The notes under the pieces: model-generated
Told to the model about the DNA's origin: nothing
Database searches by the model: none
Seen by the model: only the letters and a program-made list of their open reading frames with translations
Origin: Gammaproteobacteria bacterium GWF2_41_13
GTDB lineage: Bacteria; Pseudomonadota; Gammaproteobacteria; UBA12402
DNA: 33,248 bases
Assembly (NCBI GenBank): GCA_001801315.1
Contig: MGXI01000030.1
Span: 1 to 33,248, forward strand
Direction of reading: 5' to 3'
Position numbers and translations under genes: made by a program
In this document: one piece after another, positions 8,634-17,259 of the stretch
Layout of the letters: each line of letters begins with the position of its first letter
Position numbering within the stretch: the first letter of the stretch is position 1

Positions 8634-9859
8634 CCTATTTTTTTCATATACTCTAAAATTTCCTGCCGAAATCGCTCTGCACTAAATCGTAATGCATTTG
8701 CTCGACAGTCTTCAGCTTTCATTTTTTGAGGCATTGACTCAAAACGCTGCACTGCTTCAATAATTGATTCGACTGTTTGTTCTTCAAAAAATAACCCCGT
8801 TTTTTCTGCGACAATCGTTTCACATGCGCCACCTCGACCGTAAGCAATCACGGGTGTTCCGCACGCTTGCGCCTCGACAGGCACGATCCCGAAATCTTCT
8901 TCGGCCGCAAAAATAAACGCTTTCGCTTGTTGCATGAGCATCACAAGCGCTTCTTTTTCTAAGTATCCTTTCAGTTCTGTATTGCAGTGCGCTAACGGCT
9001 TTATCTTTTTCTCATCCGGACCATCGCCCACGACGATCAAACGTTTATCGGGCATTTGCGCAAAGGCTTTCACGATAAGATCAATGCGTTTGTACGGCAC
9101 AAAACGAGACGCTGTTAAATAAAAATTCTCTTTTTCTTTACAACACGAAAAATGCTCAATATCAACCGGCGGGTTAATCACCGTTGCTTCCCGTCGGTAC
9201 ACTTTTTGAATGCGTCTTTTGATGTATTGTGAATTCACGATGAAATGATCCACTCGCGCCGCGGAAGCGTAATCCCACAATCTTAATCGATGCAATAAAT
9301 ACCGCGTCATCATCGATTTGAGGCCGCTTTGCAAACCCGATTCGCGCAAATATTGATGTTGAAAATCCCAGGTATAACGCATCGGCGAATGGACATAACT
9401 GATATGCAATTGATCGGGGCCCGTGATCACGCCTTTCGCAACGGCGTGCGAACTAGAGATAATTAAATCATACGTGGAAAGATCGAGCTGTTCGATCGCC
9501 AGTGGCATAAGTGGCAAATACGTTCGATAATGCGTTTTAGCTTTAGGTAATCGCTGAATAAACGTCGTCGTCGCTTTTTTGCCTAAAAAATAGCTTTGTC
9601 GCACATCGTCTTCTAAAAAATCGATGACCGCAAACAAATCCGCCTCGGGGAAACACTGTAACAGTTGCGTGACAACACGCTCAGCGCCAGCATAGGTGAC
9701 TAACCAGTCACACACCATAGCAATTTTCACACTGGACTTATGCAAAAAGCGATCTGACGCGTTGGAAACTCGCTCGCAATCCTCATTTATTGTTGAATAA
9801 ACTCCGGTTGTTCGCTCGCTTCCGCCGTGCATCTCATCTTGTTGCATAAGTCCAGTCAT
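8630..9859 (-). CDS. Family 4 (group 1) glycosyltransferase, mannosyltransferase-like
   Basis: GT-B retaining glycosyltransferase that probably adds a sugar, perhaps mannose, to a lipid-linked surface glycan at the inner face of the inner membrane. The conserved domain starts at about residue 43 (VKIAMVCDWLVTYAGAERV). The C-terminal donor site has NPPVD near 229-233, the VGDGPD turn and the EX7E motif with Glu321 and Glu329, followed by ACGTPVIAYGRGG. The start forms an ATGA overlap with the upstream GT9 stop, which supports the long form, although the first 42 residues are unlike the family. The last gene of the GT2-GT9-GT4 operon. Its stop codon lies in the end of a family A repeat, so the natural C-terminus may have changed slightly. 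Confidence 0.88.
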   Translation of the reverse strand: MTGLMQQDEMHGGSERTTGVYSTINEDCERVSNASDRFLHKSSVKIAMVCDWLVTYAGAERVVTQLLQCFPEADLFAVIDFLEDDVRQSYFLGKKATTTFIQRLPKAKTHYRTYLPLMPLAIEQLDLSTYDLIISSSHAVAKGVITGPDQLHISYVHSPMRYTWDFQHQYLRESGLQSGLKSMMTRYLLHRLRLWDYASAARVDHFIVNSQYIKRRIQKVYRREATVINPPVDIEHFSCCKEKENFYLTASRFVPYKRIDLIVKAFAQMPDKRLIVVGDGPDEKKIKPLAHCNTELKGYLEKEALVMLMQQAKAFIFAAEEDFGIVPVEAQACGTPVIAYGRGGACETIVAEKTGLFFEEQTVESIIEAVQRFESMPQKMKAEDCRANALRFSAERFRQEILEYMKKIG

Positions 9860-11022
9860 AGTAAATTCTCGGTAATTTTTTGAAACACTGCATCAAGACT
9901 GACGTCTCTAACGCAAGCCATCGATGCACACCCTTGAAAATGATAACACGGAACACAAGGCACCGAACCAATCAAATAATCAATTTTTTCAGACAATGGC
10001 TTCCAATGCGCTTTAGAAGCGGTGCCGTTTCCAATCACGACGCCGGCCGTATCAACGGCGGAAGCAACATGACCAACCATCGAATCCACACCGACAAAAT
10101 AACGAGCCGCAGCAATGACTTCGACAAGCTCAGGGAAAATTAATCGATTACATAAATTAATACAAAGCGGCGATTCAACCTGGATTTGTTTGGTTAATTG
10201 TAACTCATGCTCGCCTTGACCCGTCAATACGACAGGAATGGCATGATCCATTATTTTTTTAATCAATACTTTCCAGTGTGCAATCGGCCATTCTTTGATC
10301 GGATTGCCACAACCAGGATGCAGCACGATAAATCCTGGTTGCAAAAAATGATCCGGCAAATATCGATGAAGATCGATTGCTTGATCACGCAATAAAATGG
10401 GCTTTAAATTTTCTGTATGTTTTATTTCCGGAAAAATAACACTCAATAAAGCAATATGATAATCAACCACATGTTGATCTTTCAAAATCCATTGCTGCGG
10501 GTCTGTCAATAAGGCGCCGCATCCTCCTCGCGTATAGCCAATCCGTCTGGGAATATCGGATTGAAACAAAAGAATTGCTGCATTCGGAAAATAAGCATAC
10601 AAATCAATTGCGACATCATAATGTGCTTGACGTAATGCCGTTAAAACAGCGCGTCGCGAAGAAAAATAGTGAGCAATTTTTTTATACAGTGGCTGCTTGG
10701 ATCGATTGACATACCAATGATCATCATAATAAACATGGTCGATCAACGGATGTTTTTCCAAAATTGGCCGAGCCCATGAGCCCGCCAAAAATCCAATTTC
10801 GCCAGCAGGATAGGCCTTCTTAATCAGCGGTAAAATACCGGTCGCGATAATAATATCGCCCAAATGTCCTCGGTTGGCCAATAAAATTTTTCGGGGCAAT
10901 GAAGATTGTACCAACATTTTTTTTGCGCGATGAAATAACAAATAAAATGCACATAACGCATCCAAAAAGACGAGAATGACTTTCCCCGATTTCGACATGG
11001 TGTCATAGCGTTTTATTGCCAT
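9856..11022 (-). CDS. Family 9 glycosyltransferase (LPS heptosyltransferase-like)
   Basis: GT-B enzyme of the ADP-heptose:LPS heptosyltransferase family, probably building LPS core or related glycan. The N-terminal domain has ILLANRGHLGDIIIATGILP, the donor domain FIVLHPGCGNPIKEWP and YFVGVDSMVGHVASAV, and the C-terminus the Cys-rich pattern PCVPC...C...C common in this family. I chose the ATG at 11022, which overlaps the GT2 stop by 10 bases and follows a G-rich stretch. A GTG at 11067 would add 15 residues but overlaps the upstream gene by 55 bases. It is coupled to the next gene by an ATGA overlap. The exact sugar cannot be read from sequence. Confidence 0.88.
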   Translation of the reverse strand: MAIKRYDTMSKSGKVILVFLDALCAFYLLFHRAKKMLVQSSLPRKILLANRGHLGDIIIATGILPLIKKAYPAGEIGFLAGSWARPILEKHPLIDHVYYDDHWYVNRSKQPLYKKIAHYFSSRRAVLTALRQAHYDVAIDLYAYFPNAAILLFQSDIPRRIGYTRGGCGALLTDPQQWILKDQHVVDYHIALLSVIFPEIKHTENLKPILLRDQAIDLHRYLPDHFLQPGFIVLHPGCGNPIKEWPIAHWKVLIKKIMDHAIPVVLTGQGEHELQLTKQIQVESPLCINLCNRLIFPELVEVIAAARYFVGVDSMVGHVASAVDTAGVVIGNGTASKAHWKPLSEKIDYLIGSVPCVPCYHFQGCASMACVRDVSLDAVFQKITENLL

Positions 11023-12116
11023 AAACGACCGCCCCCAGATTGATTGGATAATCGCGACAAACGCCACCGCTGAATCGTCGATCGGTTGATCAAACGCAAC
11101 CCTTTAAGCAAACAGGCCGGCATAAAAAAATAGGGTGCAACATGCAACCAAAATACCGGGTAAAAACAACAATAACGTAAACACAGCCAAAAAGCTTTCG
11201 CGCTATCGCTCGCACTGGCGTGAAATTTAATCCCTAAAACAGCCGAGCGAATATGTACCTTACAGATATCAGACATCCAACGCCGATACTCACCCGTCCC
11301 AGCGCCTAGCAACACCGCAGCGATTTTCTCATAGTTCGTTAAATCGAGCTCTAAACGCCGATAACGATTACGCAATAAAGTCAGATCATTTTCCGTGCGA
11401 AAGCCAACGCATCGTTTTGATAAATACAACCAGGTTGGATGATTTAAAATAATGCGTCCAATCACAAACACGTGAATATACCCAGTACAAAACGGTTCTA
11501 TCGATTCCTTCGCTAAAACCTCTTGCCAAAATATTTTTTTTACGATTTGCGCCGACATAAATCCCAATTGCGTAACAAGCGCAGAAAAAATTTGCCGCGA
11601 TCCGCAAAATAACTGATCAGGCACATTAAGCGGGAATAATTGCCGAACATAGATTTCTTTTTTAAGATCTGGTGTATAGCCTTTTACGTTAACCGACAAA
11701 CCCGATAAATTGGGATATTGATTGAGCCGATCGAGCACTGCTCGAATAGCTCCTGGTTCTACAATGTCATCACTCCCCATCAACCAACAATATTCTCCAT
11801 GCGCTATATCAATCGCTTTCAAACAATTTCGATCAAAGCCCTGATTCGATAAAAATCGATGATACACAATCGCCGGGTACTGCTGTTGATATTCACCCAC
11901 TAAAACTGATGTGTGATCTTCTGATGCATTATCACTGATACAAATTTCAACTTGGCTAGGGTCAGGTTTTTGCTCGAGAATGCTATCGAGTAATTGCTTT
12001 AAACAAGCAACGCGATTATAGGTCGGAATACAAAAAGAAAGTTTGACTCTACATTGCTGAATACAAGGATTGAGGGGTGGAATCGCTTCGCGATGAATGA
12101 TTTTTTGTTTTTTCAT
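11013..12116 (-). CDS. Family 2 glycosyltransferase
   Basis: GT-A inverting glycosyltransferase of 367 residues. The N-terminal nucleotide-sugar fold has SFCIPTYNR (27-35), ISDNASEDHTS (60-70) and the metal-binding acidic motif GSDD (114-117). The C-terminal third is variable with a hydrophobic stretch (about 310-335) that may associate with the membrane. Similar proteins include abequosyl-type transferases, but the donor is not clear. The first gene of the operon, followed with overlaps by GT9 and GT4. Upstream lies a block of repeats, so its promoter is not obvious. Confidence 0.87.
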   Translation of the reverse strand: MKKQKIIHREAIPPLNPCIQQCRVKLSFCIPTYNRVACLKQLLDSILEQKPDPSQVEICISDNASEDHTSVLVGEYQQQYPAIVYHRFLSNQGFDRNCLKAIDIAHGEYCWLMGSDDIVEPGAIRAVLDRLNQYPNLSGLSVNVKGYTPDLKKEIYVRQLFPLNVPDQLFCGSRQIFSALVTQLGFMSAQIVKKIFWQEVLAKESIEPFCTGYIHVFVIGRIILNHPTWLYLSKRCVGFRTENDLTLLRNRYRRLELDLTNYEKIAAVLLGAGTGEYRRWMSDICKVHIRSAVLGIKFHASASDSAKAFWLCLRYCCFYPVFWLHVAPYFFMPACLLKGLRLINRSTIQRWRLSRLSNQSGGGRLWQ

Positions 12117-12142
12117 ATTTATCGTGCTCGTCTGTTAATTGT

Positions 12143-12263
12143 CGTTGCGAGGCGTAGCCAAAGCAAGTCTTCCGCCACCCCGAACTTCATGTTCGTCATT
12201 GCGAGGTATGTCCGAAGCAATGACAAAGGAGTGGATTGCTTCGGACATACCTCGCAATGACGG
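12143..12263. repeat. Family B palindromic repeat
   Basis: A half-element (about 12143-12170) is followed by a clear palindrome at 12194-12263 with arms CGTCATTGCGAGGTATGTCC and its complement. Both arms carry the same 'tatgtccgaag' core, unlike the copy at 2155. Confidence 0.85.
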
Positions 12264-12298
12264 CAGGTAGTTCCTCAATCCTACCCAGTCTTTCCCAA

Positions 12299-12401
12299 AC
12301 TGTCATCCTGACGCATCTCCCCAGCCACGCATCCCTGCGCGTCGCTCGGTGAAAAAATGCTTCGCATTTTCTTTATCCGCCTCGTCCTCAATCCTCAATC
12401 C
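12299..12401 (-). repeat. Family D repeat, copy 2, with CCTCAAT heptamers; overlaps the wzx-like stop
   Basis: A longer version of the 2279 repeat. On the minus strand it contains AAAATGC-GAA-GCATTTTTTC, a hairpin with a short T-run that could end the flippase transcript. The heptamer tract GGATTGAGGATTGAGG provides the last codon and TGA stop of the flippase gene. Confidence 0.75.
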
Positions 12402-13716
12402 TCATTTTTCGAATGGAGTAATAATGGTAAACAGGCAAGAGCCAGAATCCTGTGATTAAAAAACATAACGCCAATCCCAACAGAATACCATTCAACCCCA
12501 GCCAACGGCTGAAATAATATAGAAAAACAATGCTCGTCATCGCTTGAATAGGCACTGTCATAGCAATAAAAGCAATTTTATTACGACTCTGAATAGCGGT
12601 CGCATAAGTATCCGTCCAAACTCGCGTGATATAATAAAAACCAAATAATAAGATAGCCGCACCGGGAATCACTAAAGTATTTTTTGAAAAGAGCAATAAC
12701 AGCGGCGTTTTTAGCGCAAAAATAACGAGTGTCCCCGTCACCACATATAAACTCGCCATGAGTCCATTGCGAATTAACATCGCATTGGCTTGACGGTATT
12801 TTTCGGCTTTAAAATCAGCATAATGTTCCGCCAGTACTGGCCATAACGCCACCAACACGGCCGAATAACCAAAATACATAAATGAAAAAATTCGATTAAA
12901 AATATTATACACCGTAATGTCATTCGCATTGAGTAATTGAGACATAATCACATAGTCAATCCCTAAAACAAAGGCAGCGCCCACTGCATTGACGCTATAC
13001 TGCCATGCTTTTGAAAATATTTTTTTAAACAGACCAAAATCAGCCGAAATGATACATCGACGTAATGGCACGGCATGTAAAAACGCGGTAAAAGCAAATA
13101 ACATCTGTGGGGCTGTCCATCCCAACAACACCCATAGCAATTGATCACGATGTACTTGTAAAAAAATCAGCAGCAACACCAATGCCAAACTGCCGATATA
13201 ACTAATCGTTTGATAAAAATAAGCCCAATATCCGCGATGTTGTGCAAAGAAAATTTTATAAGCAATGCCGAATAATGCAGCGAGAATGTACATATTTCCC
13301 GCAACAATGAGCAAATAACTCGATGCATGTGTCGCTAATTTATGTAACAAAAAATGTTGCAAAAATGGCGCGATCAAAGAAAACAGCACCACTTCAACAC
13401 AACCAATCAATAAAACAAAAATGACCAAACTATTTAAAAAGCCCGTTGTCTCTTTTTGTTGAACACGCAATAAAGAAATATGATTTTGAATACTAGTGCC
13501 CAATCCTAAGTCAGCCAAATTAAACCATAACAATAATCCCGTGATCACAGCAAATAACGCATATTGTTCTGTGCCGACAAAACGAAGCACCAATGGAATT
13601 GATATGACCTGAACACCCGCCATCACAATACGACTCAGCCAACCTGATCCCACAACGTAATAATGCGAGGGTATAGATTTCAAACATTTTTTTAACTGCA
13701 CTGTCGAAAAACCCAT
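12388..13716 (-). CDS. Wzx-like polysaccharide flippase (MOP/MATE superfamily)
   Basis: A 442-residue polytopic inner-membrane protein with about 12-14 hydrophobic helices and short charged loops, typical of O-antigen or lipid-linked oligosaccharide flippases. The N-terminal stretch with VMAGVQVISIPLVLRFVGTEQYALFAV (about 31-57) followed by a LADLGLG motif is characteristic of the family. Its position beside three glycosyltransferase genes supports export of undecaprenyl-linked sugar units. The C-terminal residues MRIED and the TGA stop are encoded by a CCTCAAT-type repeat tract, so the original end is lost. A family A element sits 19 bases upstream of the ATG, and I see no ribosome-binding site there. 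Confidence 0.87.
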   Translation of the reverse strand: MGFSTVQLKKCLKSIPSHYYVVGSGWLSRIVMAGVQVISIPLVLRFVGTEQYALFAVITGLLLWFNLADLGLGTSIQNHISLLRVQQKETTGFLNSLVIFVLLIGCVEVVLFSLIAPFLQHFLLHKLATHASSYLLIVAGNMYILAALFGIAYKIFFAQHRGYWAYFYQTISYIGSLALVLLLIFLQVHRDQLLWVLLGWTAPQMLFAFTAFLHAVPLRRCIISADFGLFKKIFSKAWQYSVNAVGAAFVLGIDYVIMSQLLNANDITVYNIFNRIFSFMYFGYSAVLVALWPVLAEHYADFKAEKYRQANAMLIRNGLMASLYVVTGTLVIFALKTPLLLLFSKNTLVIPGAAILLFGFYYITRVWTDTYATAIQSRNKIAFIAMTVPIQAMTSIVFLYYFSRWLGLNGILLGLALCFLITGFWLLPVYHYYSIRKMRIED

Positions 13717-13734
13717 TTTTTAATTGGTCAAATT

Positions 13735-13855
13735 GTAATTATTCACCGCGATCGTGACGATACAAGAACGTTCAGATTTTGGATGATTTTTGACGAAAAA
13801 TCGATGGAAAAAGCGCCAAAATATGAGCGTTCCTTAAAAAGCACTGAATAGTTAC
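13735..13855. mobile_element. Family A MITE, copy 1 (121 bp, target duplication GTCAAATT)
   Basis: Terminal inverted repeats GTAATTATTCA at 13735 and TGAATAGTTAC ending 13855. Inner arms GAACGTTCAGATTTTGG and CCAAAATATGAGCGTTCC also pair. An exact 8-base duplication GTCAAATT flanks it (13727-13734 and 13856-13863). It encodes nothing. GTAA ends with 8-bp duplications are the signature of IS66-family insertion sequences, so it may be mobilised by such a transposase. Confidence 0.92.
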
Positions 13856-13917
13856 GTCAAATTAAGGGTTTGAATATTACCCGAATTACCCCATTAATAA
13901 AACCCAAATCCCGATTG

Positions 13918-14240
13918 AGGTTTGCGAGGAGCTAGCGACGAAATAATCCATTCTCTCGTCATTGCGAGGTATGTCCGAAGCAATCCAGAAAAAATCTGGA
14001 TTGCTTCGGACATACCTCGCAATGACGGGCTCTGGGTTGCCTCGACACTGTGTGCCTCATAATGACGACGTTCTGTCATTCCGGAGATTTTACGCATGGA
14101 CGCACAAAATCATCCGGAATCCAGGCAGGTATCATGGATGGGGGAAACGTGGATTTCTGGATCCCGCGGTCATTGCCGCGGGATGACAAAGAACTGGATT
14201 GCTTCGTCGCTAGCGCTCCTCGCAATGACGGCAGATAGTT
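13918..14240. repeat. Repeat block: family B palindromes and GTCATCCCGCGG-type palindromes
   Basis: The gap 13856-14242 is filled by a family B half-element (13923-13950), a near-perfect family B palindrome (13957-14028), two palindromes of the GTCATTCCGGA/GTCATCCCGCGG type (14075-14126 and 14154-14188) and a final family B arm (14193-14235). The block ends in the stop codon of the radical SAM gene. No gene is supported here. Confidence 0.85.
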
Positions 14241-14242
14241 CT

Positions 14243-15247
14243 TCAATCCCCACTCATCACATATTTTGTACAAAAAAAACAACGCTCCTTTCTGGTTTTA
14301 AATTGTTTTTGCGTCGTTAATAAAAATTGTTTAAGTCGTTCAAATCGTTCTTTCATAAAAAGCCACTCCTCGAGAACCGTATTCGCGGACAACCGAATCG
14401 GCGGGATACGAGCATCCACATACGAATCGTTACAATGAACCAAATTTAGCGCCGTATCATAATAAAGATAATTGGGATATTCCTCGATAGTCGGGCATGG
14501 ATTGGGCGCTTCCTCAAAATAATCATAAACAGCCGACGCTGAATTTGGCGCATAAGCGGGCCCTACGTCTAAAAAAATCTTGTGCATTTTATTTGTCATG
14601 TTAATTCTTTTATGCTCCTCAGGACTTTTCCGAATCAATGAAATAAGGGCATTTTGGCCCACACAAAAATCCAGCTGTTGCAAACCTTTTTCAAGCGTTT
14701 CAGCTGTTCGCTGTAAATTATTTTTATCATAAATCGTATCGAGAATCGCCATTTTTTGATGAGCAAGCATTCGCTGCGTCATATCAATCAATCTTTCTTC
14801 TGCGCTTTGTCCTTGTTTTTGGTACAAATTAAACCCTAAGCGAAACTCTACGGCTGGATAAGGATAATCGCGTGAAATACGATCCCACAATTGAGCTACC
14901 TTTTGATGATGAGCAAAAAATCCGCCTGTTTTTACGACAATTCTTACGTTCGGTATCTCCGCTTGTATGGCACCAATAACATCAAGTAAATTTTTTGTTT
15001 CCCCCGCTTGATCAACCTGCTGATATAAAAATGCTTCCCCGCCGGTCAGCATAATATAAACTGAGTTAAACCTATTTTTAAATGGCTCAGACGTGCAAAA
15101 AGTTTTCATATCACGTAACTTGGATCCTAATCGGTCAAAATCTAACGCCACATTTTTATAAATCTCGTCGTAATTATTACAGCATAAAACACATTTTTTA
15201 TCGCAAGCGCTTGTTAACCCCAATATAAAACAAAACGATTTTTGCAT
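14243..15247 (-). CDS. Radical SAM protein of unknown function with a twitch/SPASM-like C-terminus
   Basis: A 334-residue enzyme with the radical SAM cluster motif CX3CX2C (Cys15, Cys19, Cys22 in SACDKKCVLC), the SAM-contacting GGE in LTGGEAFLY (about 69-77) and a C-terminal Cys set (Cys272 in LVHC, Cys323 and Cys326 in CFFC) that could hold a further iron-sulfur cluster. Such proteins often modify peptides or act in cofactor synthesis. GGAGG eight bases before the ATG gives a strong start. No precursor peptide or partner gene is visible in the AT-rich 265-base region upstream, so the substrate is unknown. The last codon and TGA lie in the border of a family B repeat. Confidence 0.82.
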   Translation of the reverse strand: MQKSFCFILGLTSACDKKCVLCCNNYDEIYKNVALDFDRLGSKLRDMKTFCTSEPFKNRFNSVYIMLTGGEAFLYQQVDQAGETKNLLDVIGAIQAEIPNVRIVVKTGGFFAHHQKVAQLWDRISRDYPYPAVEFRLGFNLYQKQGQSAEERLIDMTQRMLAHQKMAILDTIYDKNNLQRTAETLEKGLQQLDFCVGQNALISLIRKSPEEHKRINMTNKMHKIFLDVGPAYAPNSASAVYDYFEEAPNPCPTIEEYPNYLYYDTALNLVHCNDSYVDARIPPIRLSANTVLEEWLFMKERFERLKQFLLTTQKQFKTRKERCFFCTKYVMSGD

Positions 15248-15456
15248 AGTATTTTCCTCCTTTTGTATAAAAATATTGAATAATTCTTGGCTATTGTTTC
15301 AATAACCTGAATCTAATTTTAAAAAAGTATTGAATTGGGCTTTTTAAGAAAAAAACAAGGCACGAACAAAATTTTTAAAAATAAGACTTAGAAAGATAAG
15401 GGACTTCGAAATAGAAAGTGTCTGTCAAAAAGATAGGCTTTGCAAGCAATAATTGC

Positions 15457-15488
15457 TGAAAAAAATCCCCGCGCGAGAGCGGGGATTA
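15457..15488 (-). terminator. Rho-independent terminator of the LbtU-like porin gene
   Basis: On the minus strand AATCCCCGC-TCTCGC-GCGGGGATT followed by TTTTT. It starts 25 bases after the porin stop. The stem is GC-rich and the T-run is clear. Confidence 0.88.
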
Positions 15489-15512
15489 TTATTTCGATCG
15501 AGATGAGATAGA

Positions 15513-17003
15513 TTAGAAATACACGCCGATTTTAGCGATCGCTGCATTATCCGATTTACCCAACTCTGCCGTATTATAGGCAATAGCACCTGCGCCTGTT
15601 GCTGTATCATGCGAACCATAATTCACGTCATGGCGATACTCTAAAGTCAAAATAGTATTCGTCAAAACAGTCGAACTCAATGCGGCAATATAGCGCACTC
15701 TTGGCACATTAAAGACCAACGCATCCTTAGACCCTTGCACGCCCACAGCAAAATAAGTTGGCAACGTGAAGAGCTTAAAGTTATAAGCTCCCTCGAGATC
15801 AACCGCACTGGGCTTCGCACCACGGCCATTATAAGTTGCATTCAATGGTGAAAAAGCCCTCATCGCGGTCACATATTCCATCACCACGTTATATTGGTCA
15901 TAGGTAAATGTATTATGCCAATCAAAAGCCGGCACACCCCGAATCATCTTCTCATTAGACCCAGCTTGATCAAACCCTTGGAAAGCCACATCCGTCCGGC
16001 CGGTTTCTTGCATACCCGTTGCATCCGCCATATCCGCCATATAGCTGACACCGCTATCCACATTCCAGGTATCATTGCCTAACCAAAAACCGAGATCACC
16101 GCCATATTGGTTCACCATATTGCTATTACCGTATTTCGCATCTCCCTTAAATCCAAAAACATGCGCATAAGGCGTAATAATGTTTGCTGCTGGATTCCAA
16201 GCGATATAACTAAGTGACAAAGCACGCGCCTTTGTTTTTGCGAGTGTTTGCGTTAATGGATCAGAAATCATAAAGGAAGAATATCGACCAAAAGGCACAT
16301 TCATTTGACCTAAGCTGCCAAAAACGGGAGATTTTGTCAGGTTACCCAATGTTAAAAAGCCTTTCCCTAATCGAACATTAGAATTACTGACACGTCGCGT
16401 TCCTGCTGCATTGTAAGAATTATCATATTCGAAAGTGGCAAAACCGTTTACCCATTGGCTGATTTCTGCAAAAGCGTCTAATTCAGCGCCCGTTAAATTA
16501 AGATCTGTTGTGCGGGGTCCATGATAAGGACGAGTATAAAATGCCTTTCCCTCAACGTCACCGCTCAATACCAAACGAGGTACTGGCGATCCCCCTTGTT
16601 CGTCTGTTGTTTGTTGACTTTCATTCAAAGCACGACGATAGAGTAATTTTTCATCTTCATTAATCCCAGGCGCATTAACAACCAATTGGCCGCCAGAATA
16701 ATAAGTTGGTTTACTGGTAAATGGCTGAATCACCACAGAATTACTAAAATTTCGTAAATGTCCATATATATCCGTGAAACCAGTCAGCTCACTTTGTTGT
16801 GCTGCGGCGCTCGTTTTTTGGCCTTTCGATGTCGTTGCTGACCGTTGCGTCTTCAGCGCCGTCACTTGCGCTTGCAGCTTATTGACCTGTTGTTGCAACT
16901 GCTCCAACGTCGCTGTTGAGCCTGTATCAGCACCAAATGCCAATGAAGCACATGTTAACGCCGACAATGTCATCAGCGCTCTGAACTTGTTTTTACTTAT
17001 CAT
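15513..17003 (-). CDS. LbtU-like outer-membrane porin (siderophore-porin family)
   Basis: A 496-residue secreted protein with a Sec signal (cleavage near Ala24, SLAFGA), a short coiled coil (about 32-55, LEQLQQQVNKLQAQVTALK) and then a long region of alternating aromatic and polar residues typical of beta-barrel strands. It ends in KIGVYF, with the terminal Phe expected for outer-membrane proteins. The layout of coiled coil plus barrel resembles LbtU of Legionella, a legiobactin import porin, and the related Francisella FslE/FupA proteins. A siderophore substrate is therefore likely but unproven. It is followed by a strong terminator and is divergent from ftsZ. Confidence 0.78.
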   Translation of the reverse strand: MISKNKFRALMTLSALTCASLAFGADTGSTATLEQLQQQVNKLQAQVTALKTQRSATTSKGQKTSAAAQQSELTGFTDIYGHLRNFSNSVVIQPFTSKPTYYSGGQLVVNAPGINEDEKLLYRRALNESQQTTDEQGGSPVPRLVLSGDVEGKAFYTRPYHGPRTTDLNLTGAELDAFAEISQWVNGFATFEYDNSYNAAGTRRVSNSNVRLGKGFLTLGNLTKSPVFGSLGQMNVPFGRYSSFMISDPLTQTLAKTKARALSLSYIAWNPAANIITPYAHVFGFKGDAKYGNSNMVNQYGGDLGFWLGNDTWNVDSGVSYMADMADATGMQETGRTDVAFQGFDQAGSNEKMIRGVPAFDWHNTFTYDQYNVVMEYVTAMRAFSPLNATYNGRGAKPSAVDLEGAYNFKLFTLPTYFAVGVQGSKDALVFNVPRVRYIAALSSTVLTNTILTLEYRHDVNYGSHDTATGAGAIAYNTAELGKSDNAAIAKIGVYF

Positions 17004-17043
17004 AGGACCTCGCTATAAATATTGCTAATTTTATGCTTTTTTT

Positions 17044-17062
17044 CTAACGATTAGATTATTAG
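17044..17062. promoter_or_regulatory. Possible Fur-like operator upstream of the porin gene
   Basis: The 19-base imperfect palindrome CTAACGATTAGATTATTAG lies 41 bases upstream of the porin start. It only partly fits the Fur 7-1-7 pattern and is listed because an LbtU-type gene would be expected to be iron-regulated. Confidence 0.2.
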
Positions 17063-17119
17063 TTTAAAACAATCGCTAGGCCTAGAACCCGCCTTCAAGC
17101 CACCAAAATTATTCCACTT

Positions 17120-17148
17120 TGATCGTCAAAAGCGCGGTTATTATTACC
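17120..17148 (+). promoter_or_regulatory. Candidate ftsZ promoter
   Basis: TTGATC (17120-17125), 17 bases, TATTAC (17143-17148), about 110 bases before the ftsZ ATG. A dedicated promoter is needed because no ftsQ or ftsA precedes the gene. Confidence 0.35.
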
Positions 17149-17259
17149 ATGGCCTTTATTAAAAACAAGCACTATTTTACCCTCGCAAATCATTTGCCGT
17201 TTCTATGCTTTTGTGTAAGAATCAATCCATTATTTTCAAGGTTTTAGGAGTTAACTTTC

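Noticed and set aside
13894-14320. Several 62-74 residue open frames in both strands
   Set aside because: All lie within palindromic repeats and recur at other repeat blocks with the same peptide fragments, so they are products of repeat sequence and not genes.
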